DNA of 64,000 nucleotides from Clostridium sp. (GTDB lineage Bacteria; Bacillota; Clostridia; Clostridiales; Clostridiaceae), in the NCBI RefSeq assembly GCF_029258205.1, contig NZ_JARHZJ010000015.1:27147-91146 (forward strand), given 5' to 3'. Below, piece by piece: positions 9,414-19,967 of the stretch. Below the pieces are notes generated by a model, which saw only the letters and a program-made list of their open reading frames with translations, ran no database searches and was not told the origin of the DNA. Both the position numbers and the translations under genes were made by a program. Position 1 is the first letter of the stretch, and each line of letters starts with the position of its first letter.

Positions 9414-9532
9414 AATTTATACCTTTCATTAAGTTATCTTAAATTATAGTTTAATAAAAACCTTATTATTTAAATTATATCAGAGAATAAAATAAAGTTT
9501 ATATTTCTAATCAAAACTATTATTTAATTAAG

Positions 9533-9583
9533 AAAAGACTGTACTAAAATTATAAAATAAAATTTTAGTACAGTCTTTTTAAT
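9533..9583. terminator. Terminator after the P-type ATPase gene
   Basis: A perfect 19-bp stem (9533-9551 with 9561-9579) is flanked by A and T runs, so it can stop transcription from either side. It follows the minus-strand ATPase gene. Confidence 0.9.
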
Positions 9584-9618
9584 TTTAGTTATTTAGCATG
9601 GTCTATATAAAATTACAA

Positions 9619-12276
9619 TTAAGCTACTATATTTTCCTTATTTGATTCTTGAATAGTGTTTATTTTGTTTTTGTTAAATTTTTCTCTTATAAATTTAACA
9701 GCTTGAATAACTATAAAAGTACATAATGATAATCCATATATAGTTAATAAGTTATTAAGTGTAAGTGGAACAACTTGGAATAATCCTTGAAATACAGGTA
9801 CTAAAAGAACAATATTTAATAGCACAAATCCTATACCAAAAGCAGCCCATAAATATTTATTAGAGAATAATTCTTTTGATAATACGTGTTTTTTAGATTT
9901 ACTATTAAATCCATGAATAAGTCTTGATAAACATAAAGTAGCAAACGCCATTGTACTTGCTAATAGAGGTCCACCTTGGTTTAATCCAATATGGAAAGCT
10001 ATCATAGTAATAATAGTAATAACAACACCTTCAAATAAGACATCTGTAATGAAGTCTTTTGTTAATATAGAAGCATTAGCTTTTCTTGGCTTTTCTTTCA
10101 TAACTTCTTTTTTATGAGGTTCAAGACCTAAGGCAATTGCAGGTAAACTATCAGTTAAAAGGTTTATAAATAATAAGTGTACAGCAGCAAATGGAACTGG
10201 TAATGCTAATATAGAAGCATATAATACTGATAATATACCAGCAGTATTACCAGATAATAAGAATTTAATAGCATTTTTAATATTTGAGTAAATATTTCTA
10301 CCATTTTCAATAGCTTTTACTATTGTTGCGAAGTTATCATCTGTTAATACCATAGAAGCAGCATCTTTAGCAACTTCAGATCCTGTAATTCCCATTGCAA
10401 CACCTATATCAGCTTGTTTTAAAGCAGGTGCGTCATTGACACCATCACCAGTCATGGCAACTACATTGCCTTTTTCTTGCCATGCTCTAACTATTCTTAT
10501 TTTATGCTCAGGAGAAACCCTAGCATATACTGAAATGTGTTCTACCATATTTTTAAGCTCTTCGTCATTAACTTTATCTAAATCAGAACCTTCAATAGCT
10601 TCACTTTCATCTTTTAATATACCAATTTGTTTTGCTATAGCAGAAGCTGTTATTTTATGGTCACCAGTTATCATTACAGGCTTAATTCCAGCTTCTATAC
10701 AAGCTTTTACTGCTTCAGCAGATTCTTCTCTTGGTGGATCCATCATTGATATAAGACCTATGAAGGTTAATTCATTTTCATCATTAAGTTTTATATTTGT
10801 TCTACTTTCAATATTTTTATATGCAAAAGATAGAACTCTAAGACCTGTTTTTGAGAATTGTTTATTAATTTCCTCTATCTTAGCTATATCTTCTTTAGTT
10901 ATAGGTCTAACCCCTTCAGAAGTTTCAATTTTAGTAGATCTTTTAAGAAGAACATCAACAGCTCCCTTAGTAGCTATAATATTTTCACCATGAATGTTAT
11001 AAACAACACTCATAAGTTTTCTATCTGAATCAAATGGAATTTCACCAAGTCTCTTAAATTTATCCCTTTGAACAAGTTCATCTACTCCGTATAAATCACC
11101 TAAGTTTACAAGTGCAACCTCAGTTGGATCACCTATTTCCTTTTCGCAATCTGTAATTGCATCATTACAAAGTAAACTCATAGTTAGTAAGTCGTTATCT
11201 ATTCTCTTTTCTAAGTTTAATTCATTTGAATCTATTACTTGTCCATCAACAAAAATCTTTTTAACAGTCATTTTATTTTGAGTTAATGTACCAGTTTTAT
11301 CTGAGCATATAATTGATACACTACCTAAACCTTCAACTGCTTGTAGTTTTCTTATGATAGCATTTTCTTTAGCCAGTTTTTGAGTTCCCAAAGAAAGAAC
11401 TATTGTTACTATAGAGCTTAAAGCTTCTGGTATAGCAGCTACTGCTAAGGCAACTGCGAACATGAATGCATCTATAATAGCTTCGCCTCTATAAAGACTA
11501 AGAGCAAATACTACTGCGCATATAACAAGTATTCCAATTGCAAGTTTTTTACCAAAGTTATCTAAGTTTACTTGAAGAGGAGTTTTCTTTTCCTTAGTAT
11601 CATTTAATAATTGAGCTATTTTACCTATTTCAGTATCCATACCAACGGCTGTTGCTAAAATAGTAGCTCTACCGTAAGTTACTAAGCTTCCAGAGAAGAC
11701 CATATTCTTTCTATCACCAATAGGGATTTCTTCTCCTTTTATTATTTCAGATATTTTAACTATGCTTTCAGATTCACCAGTTAATGAGCTTTCATTAACC
11801 TGTAAACTATAGTTTTCAAGTATTCTACCATCAGCAGGAACATAGTCACCAGCTTCAAGAAATATAATATCTCCAACAACTACATCCTTTGAGTCTATTT
11901 CTAATCTTTCACCATTTCTAAGCACTTTAGTAGAAGGAGAGGAGAGAGCCTTTAAGCTATTTAAAGATTGTTCAGCTTTAAGATGCTGAATTGTTCCAAG
12001 AGTAGCATTTACTATTAATACGAATATGATAACAGCTGCACTTTCAATATCTCCTAAAAACATTGAAATAGCTGCAGCACATATAAGAATTATTATTAGC
12101 ATGTCCTTAAATTGATCAAGGAATACTTTGAAAGTAGATTTTTTCTTACTTTCAACCAATTCGTTTTTACCATATTTTTCTTCCATGCTTTTAATTTGAG
12201 TATCATTTAAACCGTTCTTGTTTACCCCAAGTTCTTTAAAAAGTTCTTCTTTTGATTTTGAATAAACTTTCTTCAT
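9619..12276 (-). CDS. P2-type cation-transporting ATPase, probable Mn2+ (or Ca2+) exporter
   Basis: 885 residues. Landmarks: cation ATPase N-terminal KELGVNKNGL..., actuator-domain TGES, PADGRI, the M4 motif VAAIPEALSSIVTIVL (PEAL where eukaryotic pumps have PEGL), the phosphorylation site ICSDKTGTLT (Asp326), MTGDH and MTGDGVNDAPALKQADIGVAMG, and six C-terminal helices. By sequence it would be called a PMCA-type calcium ATPase. Its leader carries a yybP-ykoY riboswitch, which in other bacteria responds to Mn2+ and controls related exporters such as YoaB of Lactococcus, so Mn2+ efflux is the better guess for its physiological job. Ribosome site GAAAGGAAA precedes the ATG. Monocistronic. Confidence 0.93.
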   Translation of the reverse strand: MKKVYSKSKEELFKELGVNKNGLNDTQIKSMEEKYGKNELVESKKKSTFKVFLDQFKDMLIIILICAAAISMFLGDIESAAVIIFVLIVNATLGTIQHLKAEQSLNSLKALSSPSTKVLRNGERLEIDSKDVVVGDIIFLEAGDYVPADGRILENYSLQVNESSLTGESESIVKISEIIKGEEIPIGDRKNMVFSGSLVTYGRATILATAVGMDTEIGKIAQLLNDTKEKKTPLQVNLDNFGKKLAIGILVICAVVFALSLYRGEAIIDAFMFAVALAVAAIPEALSSIVTIVLSLGTQKLAKENAIIRKLQAVEGLGSVSIICSDKTGTLTQNKMTVKKIFVDGQVIDSNELNLEKRIDNDLLTMSLLCNDAITDCEKEIGDPTEVALVNLGDLYGVDELVQRDKFKRLGEIPFDSDRKLMSVVYNIHGENIIATKGAVDVLLKRSTKIETSEGVRPITKEDIAKIEEINKQFSKTGLRVLSFAYKNIESRTNIKLNDENELTFIGLISMMDPPREESAEAVKACIEAGIKPVMITGDHKITASAIAKQIGILKDESEAIEGSDLDKVNDEELKNMVEHISVYARVSPEHKIRIVRAWQEKGNVVAMTGDGVNDAPALKQADIGVAMGITGSEVAKDAASMVLTDDNFATIVKAIENGRNIYSNIKNAIKFLLSGNTAGILSVLYASILALPVPFAAVHLLFINLLTDSLPAIALGLEPHKKEVMKEKPRKANASILTKDFITDVLFEGVVITIITMIAFHIGLNQGGPLLASTMAFATLCLSRLIHGFNSKSKKHVLSKELFSNKYLWAAFGIGFVLLNIVLLVPVFQGLFQVVPLTLNNLLTIYGLSLCTFIVIQAVKFIREKFNKNKINTIQESNKENIVA

Positions 12277-12344
12277 ATTATTATTTCCTTTCTTTTTATA
12301 AATTATTGATAAGTTCTAACAAATAATATCTATGTATAGGAGGC

Positions 12345-12424
12345 AAAAAAATAAGACTCCTAATATAATCTAAGGAATAGTATATAAAATACCTTAAATT
12401 CCTTAGATTATATTAAAAGTCTTG
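12345..12424 (-). terminator. Riboswitch expression-platform terminator
   Basis: On the minus strand a long stem of about 25 bp (12399-12423 with 12353-12377, few mismatches) is followed by a U-rich run at 12345-12352. It directly follows the aptamer, sharing its AAGACTTTT end, and precedes the ATPase start codon. Confidence 0.85.
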
Positions 12425-12508
12425 TAACCAAATTGGTGTATAATACCAGGTAACTTTTCGTTAACCGCGATGTTGATATTATAGCTTGCAACTACTCCCT
12501 CTTAACAC
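12415..12508 (-). promoter_or_regulatory. yybP-ykoY family (Mn2+) riboswitch aptamer
   Basis: Read on the minus strand: AAGAGGGAGTAG at the 5' side, then ATCAACATCG, a small GC stem (GCGGTTAACG), and a closing ACAAGACTTTT. The GGGAGUAG box, the CAACAUCG segment and the CAAGAC 3' element are the hallmark pieces of this aptamer, and the terminator overlaps the 3' element. The family binds Mn2+ and stops forming the terminator when the ion is present. The location upstream of a P-type ATPase fits a known genomic context. Confidence 0.82.
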
Positions 12509-12804
12509 AATAGATATTAAATATTATTAAGTTTAATATCATATTATATCTGTTTGGGTTGTATGTCAATAAATTTTTATTATGAAAATAATATGATTTT
12601 ATTAAGAATTTGAAACTCATATTAATAAATATTATGAGTTTATATAAAGGTATGTGAATAAATACTTTAGTAATTGTGAAAAGAATAATATAGGATTGAT
12701 TTCTTAGAATATTTTTATTGTAGAAGTTATATATTCTATGATAGTATGTAAAATAAAATTATGATTTAGTGTTGTAATATATTTATTTATTGGAGGATGT
12801 GCAT

Positions 12805-13602
12805 ATGATGAATTCACATGAAATTGACTTTGAACTTTATGGAGATGATATGCAATTTGTAGAGATTGAATTAGATCCAAGAGAAACTGTTGTTGCTGAG
12901 GCGGGAGCAATGATGATGATGGATAGTAGTATAGAAATGGAAACTATTTTTGGTGATGGAAGTAATAGCGGATCTAGTAGTTTTTTTGGCAAGCTAGGAG
13001 GGGCTGCTAAAAGAGTCTTAACAGGTGAAAGCTTATTTATGACTGCATTTACCAATATGGGAGTAGGAAGAGAAAAAGTTGCATTTGCCTCACCATATCC
13101 AGGAAAGATAATTCCAGTAGATTTAAGAAATTATGGTGGTAAACTTATATGCCAAAAGGATGCTTTTTTATGTGCAGCTAAAGGCGTAAGTATAGGAATT
13201 GATTTTAGAAAAAAATTAGGAACTGGGTTCTTTGGTGGAGAAGGATTTATACTTCAAAAACTTGAAGGGGATGGTATGGCCTTTATTCATGCTGGTGGTA
13301 CCATTGTTAGAAAGAGACTTTTACCAGGACAAAAATTAAAGGTAGATACAGGATGTTTAGTTGCTATGACTAAAGATATAAATTATGATATAGAGTATGT
13401 TAAAGGAATAAAGAATGCTGTCTTTGGAGGAGAGGGTATTTTCTTTGCAAGTCTAGTAGGCCCAGGAGAAGTTTGGATTCAAAGTTTACCATTTAGTAGA
13501 CTTGCATCTAAGGTTGTTTCATCTGCACCACAAGTTCCAGGGTCTAGAGATGTTGGAGAAGGTAGCGTATTAGGTGAGTTTGGACGACTATTCCAAGATT
13601 AG
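12805..13602 (+). CDS. AIM24/TIGR00266 family protein
   Basis: 265 residues from the ATG at 12805, chosen because GGAGG at 12792-12796 is at proper distance; an in-frame TTG at 12790 overlaps that site. It is a Gly-rich beta-helical protein: [25 protein letters not shown] at the start, [11 protein letters not shown], then repeated hydrophobic-Gly strands ([37 protein letters not shown]). This is the family of yeast mitochondrial Aim24 and B. subtilis-type tail-anchored or cytosolic relatives; biochemical function is unknown. No operon partner. Confidence 0.85.
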   Translation: MMNSHEIDFELYGDDMQFVEIELDPRETVVAEAGAMMMMDSSIEMETIFGDGSNSGSSSFFGKLGGAAKRVLTGESLFMTAFTNMGVGREKVAFASPYPGKIIPVDLRNYGGKLICQKDAFLCAAKGVSIGIDFRKKLGTGFFGGEGFILQKLEGDGMAFIHAGGTIVRKRLLPGQKLKVDTGCLVAMTKDINYDIEYVKGIKNAVFGGEGIFFASLVGPGEVWIQSLPFSRLASKVVSSAPQVPGSRDVGEGSVLGEFGRLFQD

Positions 13603-13836
13603 ATTTTAGCTAAAATTATAGATAATATCTCTATTTTTACAATTATCAGAGTGAGCTTTAAAGTTTTGGCTTTTAGAAAAGGTAAATTTATTAATATTTT
13701 ATTTCAAAGCTAGCATAAAATTAACAGATTTTTGAAATTTTATAGGTTCATTAAAATTTTTTTAGTGATAAAACTTTACATTGAAAGAATAAGTAGTTAT
13801 AATACTACTTAATAACTTAATATTTACTTATATAAG
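13603..13836 (+). other. Leader upstream of purine riboswitch
   Basis: No gene or clear terminator for the AIM24-like gene is visible in this A/T-rich stretch. The promoter for the riboswitch transcript must lie here, probably near the TTACATTG / TATAATACT pair at about 13776-13805. Confidence 0.4.
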
Positions 13837-13910
13837 TATATCGTATATGCTCGACGATATGGGTCGAGTGTTTCTACTAGGAGGCCGTAAACATCCTAAC
13901 TACGAATATA
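13837..13910 (+). promoter_or_regulatory. Purine (guanine-class) riboswitch aptamer
   Basis: P1 pairs TATATCGTA with TACGAATATA (one bulge). P2 is the perfect CTCGAC/GTCGAG stem with loop GATATGG; J2/3 reads GTTTCTAC; P3 TAGGA/TCCTA carries loop CCGTAAA; J3/1 reads AACTACG. All these match the purine aptamer. The specificity base is C (ACTACG), which pairs with guanine or hypoxanthine rather than adenine. It precedes xpt, the classical target. Confidence 0.93.
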
Positions 13911-13947
13911 TAGGTGATTTCTATATTTTTTTGTGAGATTATTATAT

Positions 13948-13979
13948 ATTCCTAGGCTTTTGGGCTTAGGAATTTTTTT
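13948..13979 (+). terminator. Intrinsic terminator of the purine riboswitch
   Basis: ATTCCTAGGC (13948-13957) pairs with GCTTAGGAAT (13964-13973, one G-U), followed by a T run. Purine binding would favour this structure and switch xpt off. Confidence 0.85.
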
Positions 13980-14158
13980 GATTTATATAAAATTATAATT
14001 TAAAATCTTTAAAAAAGCTTTCTTTTTAATATACTTTATAGAAATTATCTTTGTAGTAAGGTGGGCAATTAGATAGAGTTTCAATAAATTCAATAAGATA
14101 GTATAAATATAGTTATTTATTATAATGAAATAATTTTTATAGTAGGGGGAAAAGGAAG

Positions 14159-14731
14159 ATGGAAGCATTAAAAGAAAAGATATTAAAAGAAGGAAAAGTT
14201 AGAGAGGGAAATATACTTAAAGTTGATTGTTTTTTAAATCACCAAATGGACATAAAATTTCTTAATGAAGTTGGTAAGGAATTTAAAAAGAGATTTGAGG
14301 ATGAAAAAGTAGATAAAATACTTACAATAGAAGCTTCAGGAATAGCTATTGCAGGTATAACATCACAATACTTTGATTATGTTCCAGTAGTTTTTGCTAA
14401 AAAGACTGAAAGTTTAAATTTAGATAAAGATGTTTATGAATCAAATGTACATTCATTTACAAAGAAAAAAGATTATAAAGTTAGAGTTGGAAAACAATTT
14501 TTAAATAAAGGTGAAAGAGTTTTAATAATTGATGACTTTTTAGCTCAAGGATGTGCAACTAAAGGAATGATAGACTTAGTTGAGCAGGCTGGTGCTGAGT
14601 TAGTAGGAATAGGAATAGTTATAGAAAAGGGATTTCAAGACGGAAGAAAAGTTTTAGAAGATTTAGGCGTAAGAGTAGAATCTCTTGCAATAATAGATAA
14701 ATTAGAAGACAATAAAGTTTCTTTTAAATAA
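14159..14731 (+). CDS. xpt: Xanthine phosphoribosyltransferase
   Basis: 190 residues. Salvages xanthine to XMP using PRPP. Conserved [16 protein letters not shown] start, the substrate loop [14 protein letters not shown], and the PRPP-binding box [17 protein letters not shown] are all present and match Xpt rather than the hypoxanthine-guanine enzyme. It lies 180 nt behind the riboswitch terminator and appears monocistronic (no pbuX follows). Confidence 0.95.
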   Translation: MEALKEKILKEGKVREGNILKVDCFLNHQMDIKFLNEVGKEFKKRFEDEKVDKILTIEASGIAIAGITSQYFDYVPVVFAKKTESLNLDKDVYESNVHSFTKKKDYKVRVGKQFLNKGERVLIIDDFLAQGCATKGMIDLVEQAGAELVGIGIVIEKGFQDGRKVLEDLGVRVESLAIIDKLEDNKVSFK

Positions 14732-14786
14732 TTATAGAAATTTTATTATATAAGTTAGTTACATAATAAATATAAAGATATTGTTT

Positions 14787-14889
14787 AAAGAAGTTGAGTA
14801 GAAAATTTTAACGAATAAAACTTATAAATAATGTGAAGTTTAATATATTCATAAGTTTTATTTGTTAGTTTTGATACAACTTCTTTTTG
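14787..14889 (+). terminator. Long imperfect stem-loop after xpt
   Basis: Nested pairings: outer AAAGAAGTTG (14787-14796) with CAACTTCTTT (14877-14886) followed by TT, inner AACGAATAAAACTTAT (14810-14825) with 14851-14866 (one G-U). This 100-nt hairpin with T-rich end probably terminates xpt. The rest of 14732-15208 shows nothing recognisable. Confidence 0.6.
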
Positions 14890-15208
14890 TTTATAAAAAT
14901 ATAGTGTTTTATAAGAAGGTTTATAAAGAAAATTTAGTTTGATAGACTTGGAATTGAATAATTATTAAAATTTCCTTTCAAAAAATGATGGTAAACTGAC
15001 AACTTTAAAGAAAAGTAAAAGTTTTTAATTTTGTTTAGAATTACATTATAAGCTAATTTAAATAATTTTAAGATATAATAACTAAAGTTATATAATAGAG
15101 TAGAAAATGAAGGTTAATAAAAGAAAAATATCATTTTTGGAGCTTTTAAATTTTTTTAATAAGTATATAATAGAATTTGTATAAAAAAATAGAAAAAGAG
15201 GAATTTTA

Positions 15209-16150
15209 ATGAATAATAAGCAGAAGGGAATAAGTCTAGTTTTAATAGCAACATTTTTTTGGGGCATAATGGGAATAAGTAGTAAAATCTTATATGAAGC
15301 TGGATTAAGTACAATGTTTATAGCATTTAGTAGAAGTTTTTTATCTTCTATTTGCTTTTTTATTTGGATAATAATAACTGATAGAAAAATTTTAAAGATA
15401 GATTTAAGAGGGTTAGCTATTTCAGCATTATATGGAATAGGAACTTTTGCATTATGCTTTATTGGGTATAACTTGTCTGTAGAATATATACCTATATCTG
15501 TAGCAACAGTATTGATGTTTACTAACTCAATATGGGTAACAATCTTTGGAGTATTATTCTTTGGCGAAAAATTCAATATGAAGAAGGGGATTGTTATTCT
15601 ATTAACTTTAGTAGGATGCATAATGGTTTCAAATATGTCTTTAGGACATTTAAACATGAGTGCAATAGGAATATGCGCTGGATTAGGGACGGGATTTTTA
15701 TTTGCTTTTCAAATAATATTTCCTAAATTTTTTAGTACTTATAGAAAGGACACATTGCTTATTTATGGTTATATATTTGCAAGTATGTTTATAGGTTTAT
15801 TTATAGATTTTAAAGAGTCATTTAATATAATTAAACATGCACCTAATATTGGGATGGTAATATTAAATATATTATCTATAGGTATTTTAAGTACATTTAT
15901 ATCTAATACATTCTATATAAAATCTACTGAATACATAGAGGCTAGTGTTACTAGTATATTGGCTTCTATGGAACCAGTACTATCAAGTATATTTGCTTTC
16001 TTTATTTTTGGAGAAGTATTAAATGGCAAGCAGGTTATAGGTGCTATATTAATAATTATAGCGGCTATAATATTAGAGTTAAAATTAGATAAAGAAAGAA
16101 TAAATAATATATTTAAGATTATATTTATAAAATCAAAATTAATTAGCTGA
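15209..16150 (+). CDS. EamA/DMT superfamily transporter
   Basis: 313 residues with ten predicted membrane helices in two five-helix EamA repeats. Typical segments are TFFWGIMGISSKILYEAG at the start, AFSRSFLSSICF, SVEYIPISVATVLMFTNSIWVTIFG closing the first repeat, and YIEASVTSILASMEPVLSSIFAFFIFGE in the second. Members export or import amino acids, nucleosides or other small metabolites; the substrate cannot be told. ATG follows AGAGGAATT. A frame-shifted short reading frame within it (around 15532) is a shadow. Confidence 0.88.
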   Translation: MNNKQKGISLVLIATFFWGIMGISSKILYEAGLSTMFIAFSRSFLSSICFFIWIIITDRKILKIDLRGLAISALYGIGTFALCFIGYNLSVEYIPISVATVLMFTNSIWVTIFGVLFFGEKFNMKKGIVILLTLVGCIMVSNMSLGHLNMSAIGICAGLGTGFLFAFQIIFPKFFSTYRKDTLLIYGYIFASMFIGLFIDFKESFNIIKHAPNIGMVILNILSIGILSTFISNTFYIKSTEYIEASVTSILASMEPVLSSIFAFFIFGEVLNGKQVIGAILIIIAAIILELKLDKERINNIFKIIFIKSKLIS

Positions 16151-16199
16151 TAAGGTATAATACCATAATTCTGACTATTATAGTAAGCTTATTAAGTAT

Positions 16200-16440
16200 G
16201 TAAATATCATTTCATATCATTCCTTTGCAAAAAAACATTTAAGAGTTTCTTTTCTTCTGTATTTTGATGCAAAACTATATGATATTTACAATTGCATTTT
16301 GTATGTGCTGAACTGTTTGTATCCATTTAAAAACCTCCTTTTGTTACGAAAATTGGTTGCAAACCTATTTTCATTTTAACAAAAGGAGGTTTTTCTTACA
16401 TCGCTAAAGCTCTTCTGAACACACTCGCATAGCTAATGGT
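16200..16440 (-). mobile_element. Relic of an IS200/IS605-type insertion sequence (left part)
   Basis: On the minus strand it starts around 16440 with a segment typical of IS200-like left ends (GAGTGTGTTCAGAAGAGC...), then a perfect 17-bp hairpin (16329-16345 with 16378-16394) whose 3' arm contains the AGGAGG of tnpA, then the first codons of tnpA. Sequestering the ribosome site in a terminator-like stem is a known trait of IS200. Nearly all of tnpA and the right end are gone, so the element is immobile. Confidence 0.75.
16207..16326 (-). pseudogene. Truncated tnpA (IS200-like Y1 transposase) N-terminus
   Basis: From the ATG at 16326 the frame reads MDTNSSAHTKCNCKYHIV, matching the IS200 start MDTNSLAHTKWNCKYHIVF, then shifts frame: the other frame continues FASKYRRKETLKCFFAKE before stopping. 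The catalytic His-hydrophobe-His box and Tyr are missing. Non-functional. Confidence 0.8.
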
Positions 16441-16492
16441 TTTCTCTACACAAAAAGTAAGTTACTCTAATAATTTCCTCTTAATTACTTAA

Positions 16493-17935
<1,443 letters not shown>

Positions 17936-17946
17936 CTATATAAAGT

Positions 17947-17969
17947 AGAGTATATAATTTATATACTCT
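17947..17969 (-). repeat. Perfect palindrome between the PTS gene and bglA
   Basis: AGAGTATATAA (17947-17957) and TTATATACTCT (17959-17969) flank one base. No long T run follows on the minus strand, so it is more likely a processing or partial-attenuation hairpin lowering bglA relative to the PTS gene. Confidence 0.6.
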
Positions 17970-17977
17970 AAAATTTT

Positions 17978-19843
17978 CTATTTAATTACTTTAATAATAT
18001 CTTCACCTTGAGTTACTGATTTATAATCAATTGTAACTATTTGACCAAATTCATCTACATTAGTTATAATAATTGGTGTTATGCAATCATAACCTTCTTC
18101 TTTAATTTTGTCCATATCAAAATCAACTAATAATGTACCAACACTTACCTTATCTCCTTGAGAAACATGTGCATTGAAATGTCTTCCACCTAATTTTACA
18201 GTGTCTAATCCAATGTGTATTAACATTTCAACTCCATTTTTATCTTTCAGAGCAATAGCGTGTTTTGTTTCAAATACCATTTCTACAGTTCCTTCAATTG
18301 GTGAAACAACTTTTCCTTCTGTTGGTATTATAGCAATTCCTTTTCCCATAATTTCATCTGAAAATACAGGGTCATTTACACTCTTTAAAGATACAGCTTC
18401 ACCTATTAATGGTGCTTTTACTGTTATAATGTTTCCTTTTTGTACTTTTGGACTTTCGTCTACTTCGCTACTTTCTTCTACAGGATCTTTATAGAATATA
18501 TAGCAAACTACAAATGATACAACTATACTTATTAATGTTCCAATTACTGCATAAATGAAGTTTGTAATTGTATCTCCACCAATATAACTTGGTAATGTTA
18601 AAGCACCTGGTACTCCACCTGAGTAATTACGAACTCCTAAAAGTCCTAGGAACAATCCACCTACTGCACCACCTATAATTGATGCATAAAGTGCTGGTCT
18701 AAATCTTAAATTTACTCCATATAAAGCTGGTTCAGTAATACCACAAACTGCTGTTATACCTGTTGATGAAGCTAATTGCTTAATTTCACTGTTTTTACTC
18801 TTAAATGCAACTGCTAATGTAGCACCACCTTGAGCTACGTTAGATGCTAATATCCCTGGATAAAGAACTGCATCATATCCCATTGTTATACGATTACTTA
18901 TTCCTATTGGCATAAGTCCATAGTGTGTTCCTGTCATAACTAATAATGGTGATATTGCTCCAATAATAGTTGGAACTAACCAACCTGCATATGATTCAAG
19001 AGTTTTAATTGCTAAAGCTACTTTATCACTAAGAATAAATCCTAATGGTCCAATAACTACTAATGTAATAATACCAGTTACAAATACTGTAATTAAAGGT
19101 TTTGAGAAAAACTTAATAAACTTTGGTGAAACTTTATCTGCTATTGGTTCAATATAAGACATTAACCAAATTGCTAAAATAATAGGAATTACACTAGAAC
19201 CATAGTTTACTAATTTTATAGGTAATCCCAAAACACTAATACCTGAACCAGCTTCTTTTGCTCCATTTATCATAGCTATAAAGTTTGGATGAAGTAAAAT
19301 TCCCCCTAACATCATCGCCATATATTGGTTGCATTTAAACTTCTTAGCTGCAGAGCTAGCTAGTAATATAGGCAAGAAATAGAATGCTGCATCTGCCATA
19401 AAATTAATAACTTGATAACTTTGAGAATCTTTAGATATTAAATTAAAGGCTAATAATAATGATAGAACTGCTTTCAGCATACCTGATGCTGTAATAGCAG
19501 GTAATACAGGTGTGAAGATTCCTGATATTGTATCTATTAATTTTGCAAATAATTTTCTATCATCTTTTTCATTTTTATTTGAAGAAGCATTGTCTTCTAA
19601 ATTTGTAATTTCAACTACTTCTCTATATACATTGGCTACTTCACTACCAATTATAACTTGGTATTGACCTCCATTATTTACAGCTCCAATTACACCTTTT
19701 GTTGCTTTTATAGTAGCTGTATCTGCTTTATTTTCATCTTTTAAAGTAAATCTTAATCTTGTTGCACAGTGTGTTAATGATGAAATATTTTCTTTTCCAC
19801 CAACAAGATTAATTATAGTTTTAGCTAATTCTTTATAATTCAT
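17978..19843 (-). CDS. bglF: Beta-glucoside PTS permease, EIIBCA
   Basis: 621 residues, the full-length three-domain form. IIB comes first with the phosphorylated Cys26 in SLTHCATRLRF; IIC spans about 100-460 with many helices and the family motif GITEPALYGVNLR; a linker (VEESSEVDESPKVQ) joins the C-terminal IIA with phospho-His in MLIHIGLDTVKLGG (His543). It imports and phosphorylates aryl- or disaccharide beta-glucosides in the membrane. Expression is set by the RAT/terminator in its 5' leader, downstream of licT. The precise sugar (cellobiose, salicin or arbutin) is not readable. Confidence 0.93.
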   Translation of the reverse strand: MNYKELAKTIINLVGGKENISSLTHCATRLRFTLKDENKADTATIKATKGVIGAVNNGGQYQVIIGSEVANVYREVVEITNLEDNASSNKNEKDDRKLFAKLIDTISGIFTPVLPAITASGMLKAVLSLLLAFNLISKDSQSYQVINFMADAAFYFLPILLASSAAKKFKCNQYMAMMLGGILLHPNFIAMINGAKEAGSGISVLGLPIKLVNYGSSVIPIILAIWLMSYIEPIADKVSPKFIKFFSKPLITVFVTGIITLVVIGPLGFILSDKVALAIKTLESYAGWLVPTIIGAISPLLVMTGTHYGLMPIGISNRITMGYDAVLYPGILASNVAQGGATLAVAFKSKNSEIKQLASSTGITAVCGITEPALYGVNLRFRPALYASIIGGAVGGLFLGLLGVRNYSGGVPGALTLPSYIGGDTITNFIYAVIGTLISIVVSFVVCYIFYKDPVEESSEVDESPKVQKGNIITVKAPLIGEAVSLKSVNDPVFSDEIMGKGIAIIPTEGKVVSPIEGTVEMVFETKHAIALKDKNGVEMLIHIGLDTVKLGGRHFNAHVSQGDKVSVGTLLVDFDMDKIKEEGYDCITPIIITNVDEFGQIVTIDYKSVTQGEDIIKVIK

Positions 19844-19880
19844 CTATTATTTCCCCCTAAATATTATTTTTATAATTTCT

Positions 19881-19944
19881 TAAATAAAAAATACCTAAAT
19901 AAAAACTTAATTAGTGTAAAACTAACTAACTTTTATCTAGGTAT
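19881..19944 (-). terminator. Conditional terminator in front of the beta-glucoside PTS gene
   Basis: On the minus strand 19921-19944 pairs over about 23 bp with 19891-19915 and a U run follows (19881-19890). Its 5' arm overlaps RAT2, so antiterminator binding and terminator formation exclude each other. Confidence 0.88.
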
Positions 19945-19966
19945 AGCCTGTTTAAAGTAACTACCC
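19940..19966 (-). promoter_or_regulatory. RAT2: LicT/BglG ribonucleic antiterminator target
   Basis: Minus strand GGGTAGTTACT..AAACAGGCTATACC, the same layout as RAT1 and as the family consensus (GGATTGTTACTG..GCAGGC..AACC). It starts just after the licT stop codon and overlaps the terminator. Confidence 0.82.
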
Positions 19967-19967
19967 A

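Noticed and set aside
10436..10993. 185-codon open frame on the plus strand
   Set aside because: Lies wholly antisense within the P-type ATPase gene, no ribosome site, low-complexity Ser/Leu translation typical of a shadow.
13983..14168. 61-codon minus-strand frame upstream of xpt
   Set aside because: Occupies the leader between riboswitch terminator and xpt; low-complexity Ile/Tyr/Lys translation, no ribosome site.
15088..15657. 189-codon open frame on the minus strand
   Set aside because: Antisense to the EamA transporter; composition typical of reverse reading of a hydrophobic gene.
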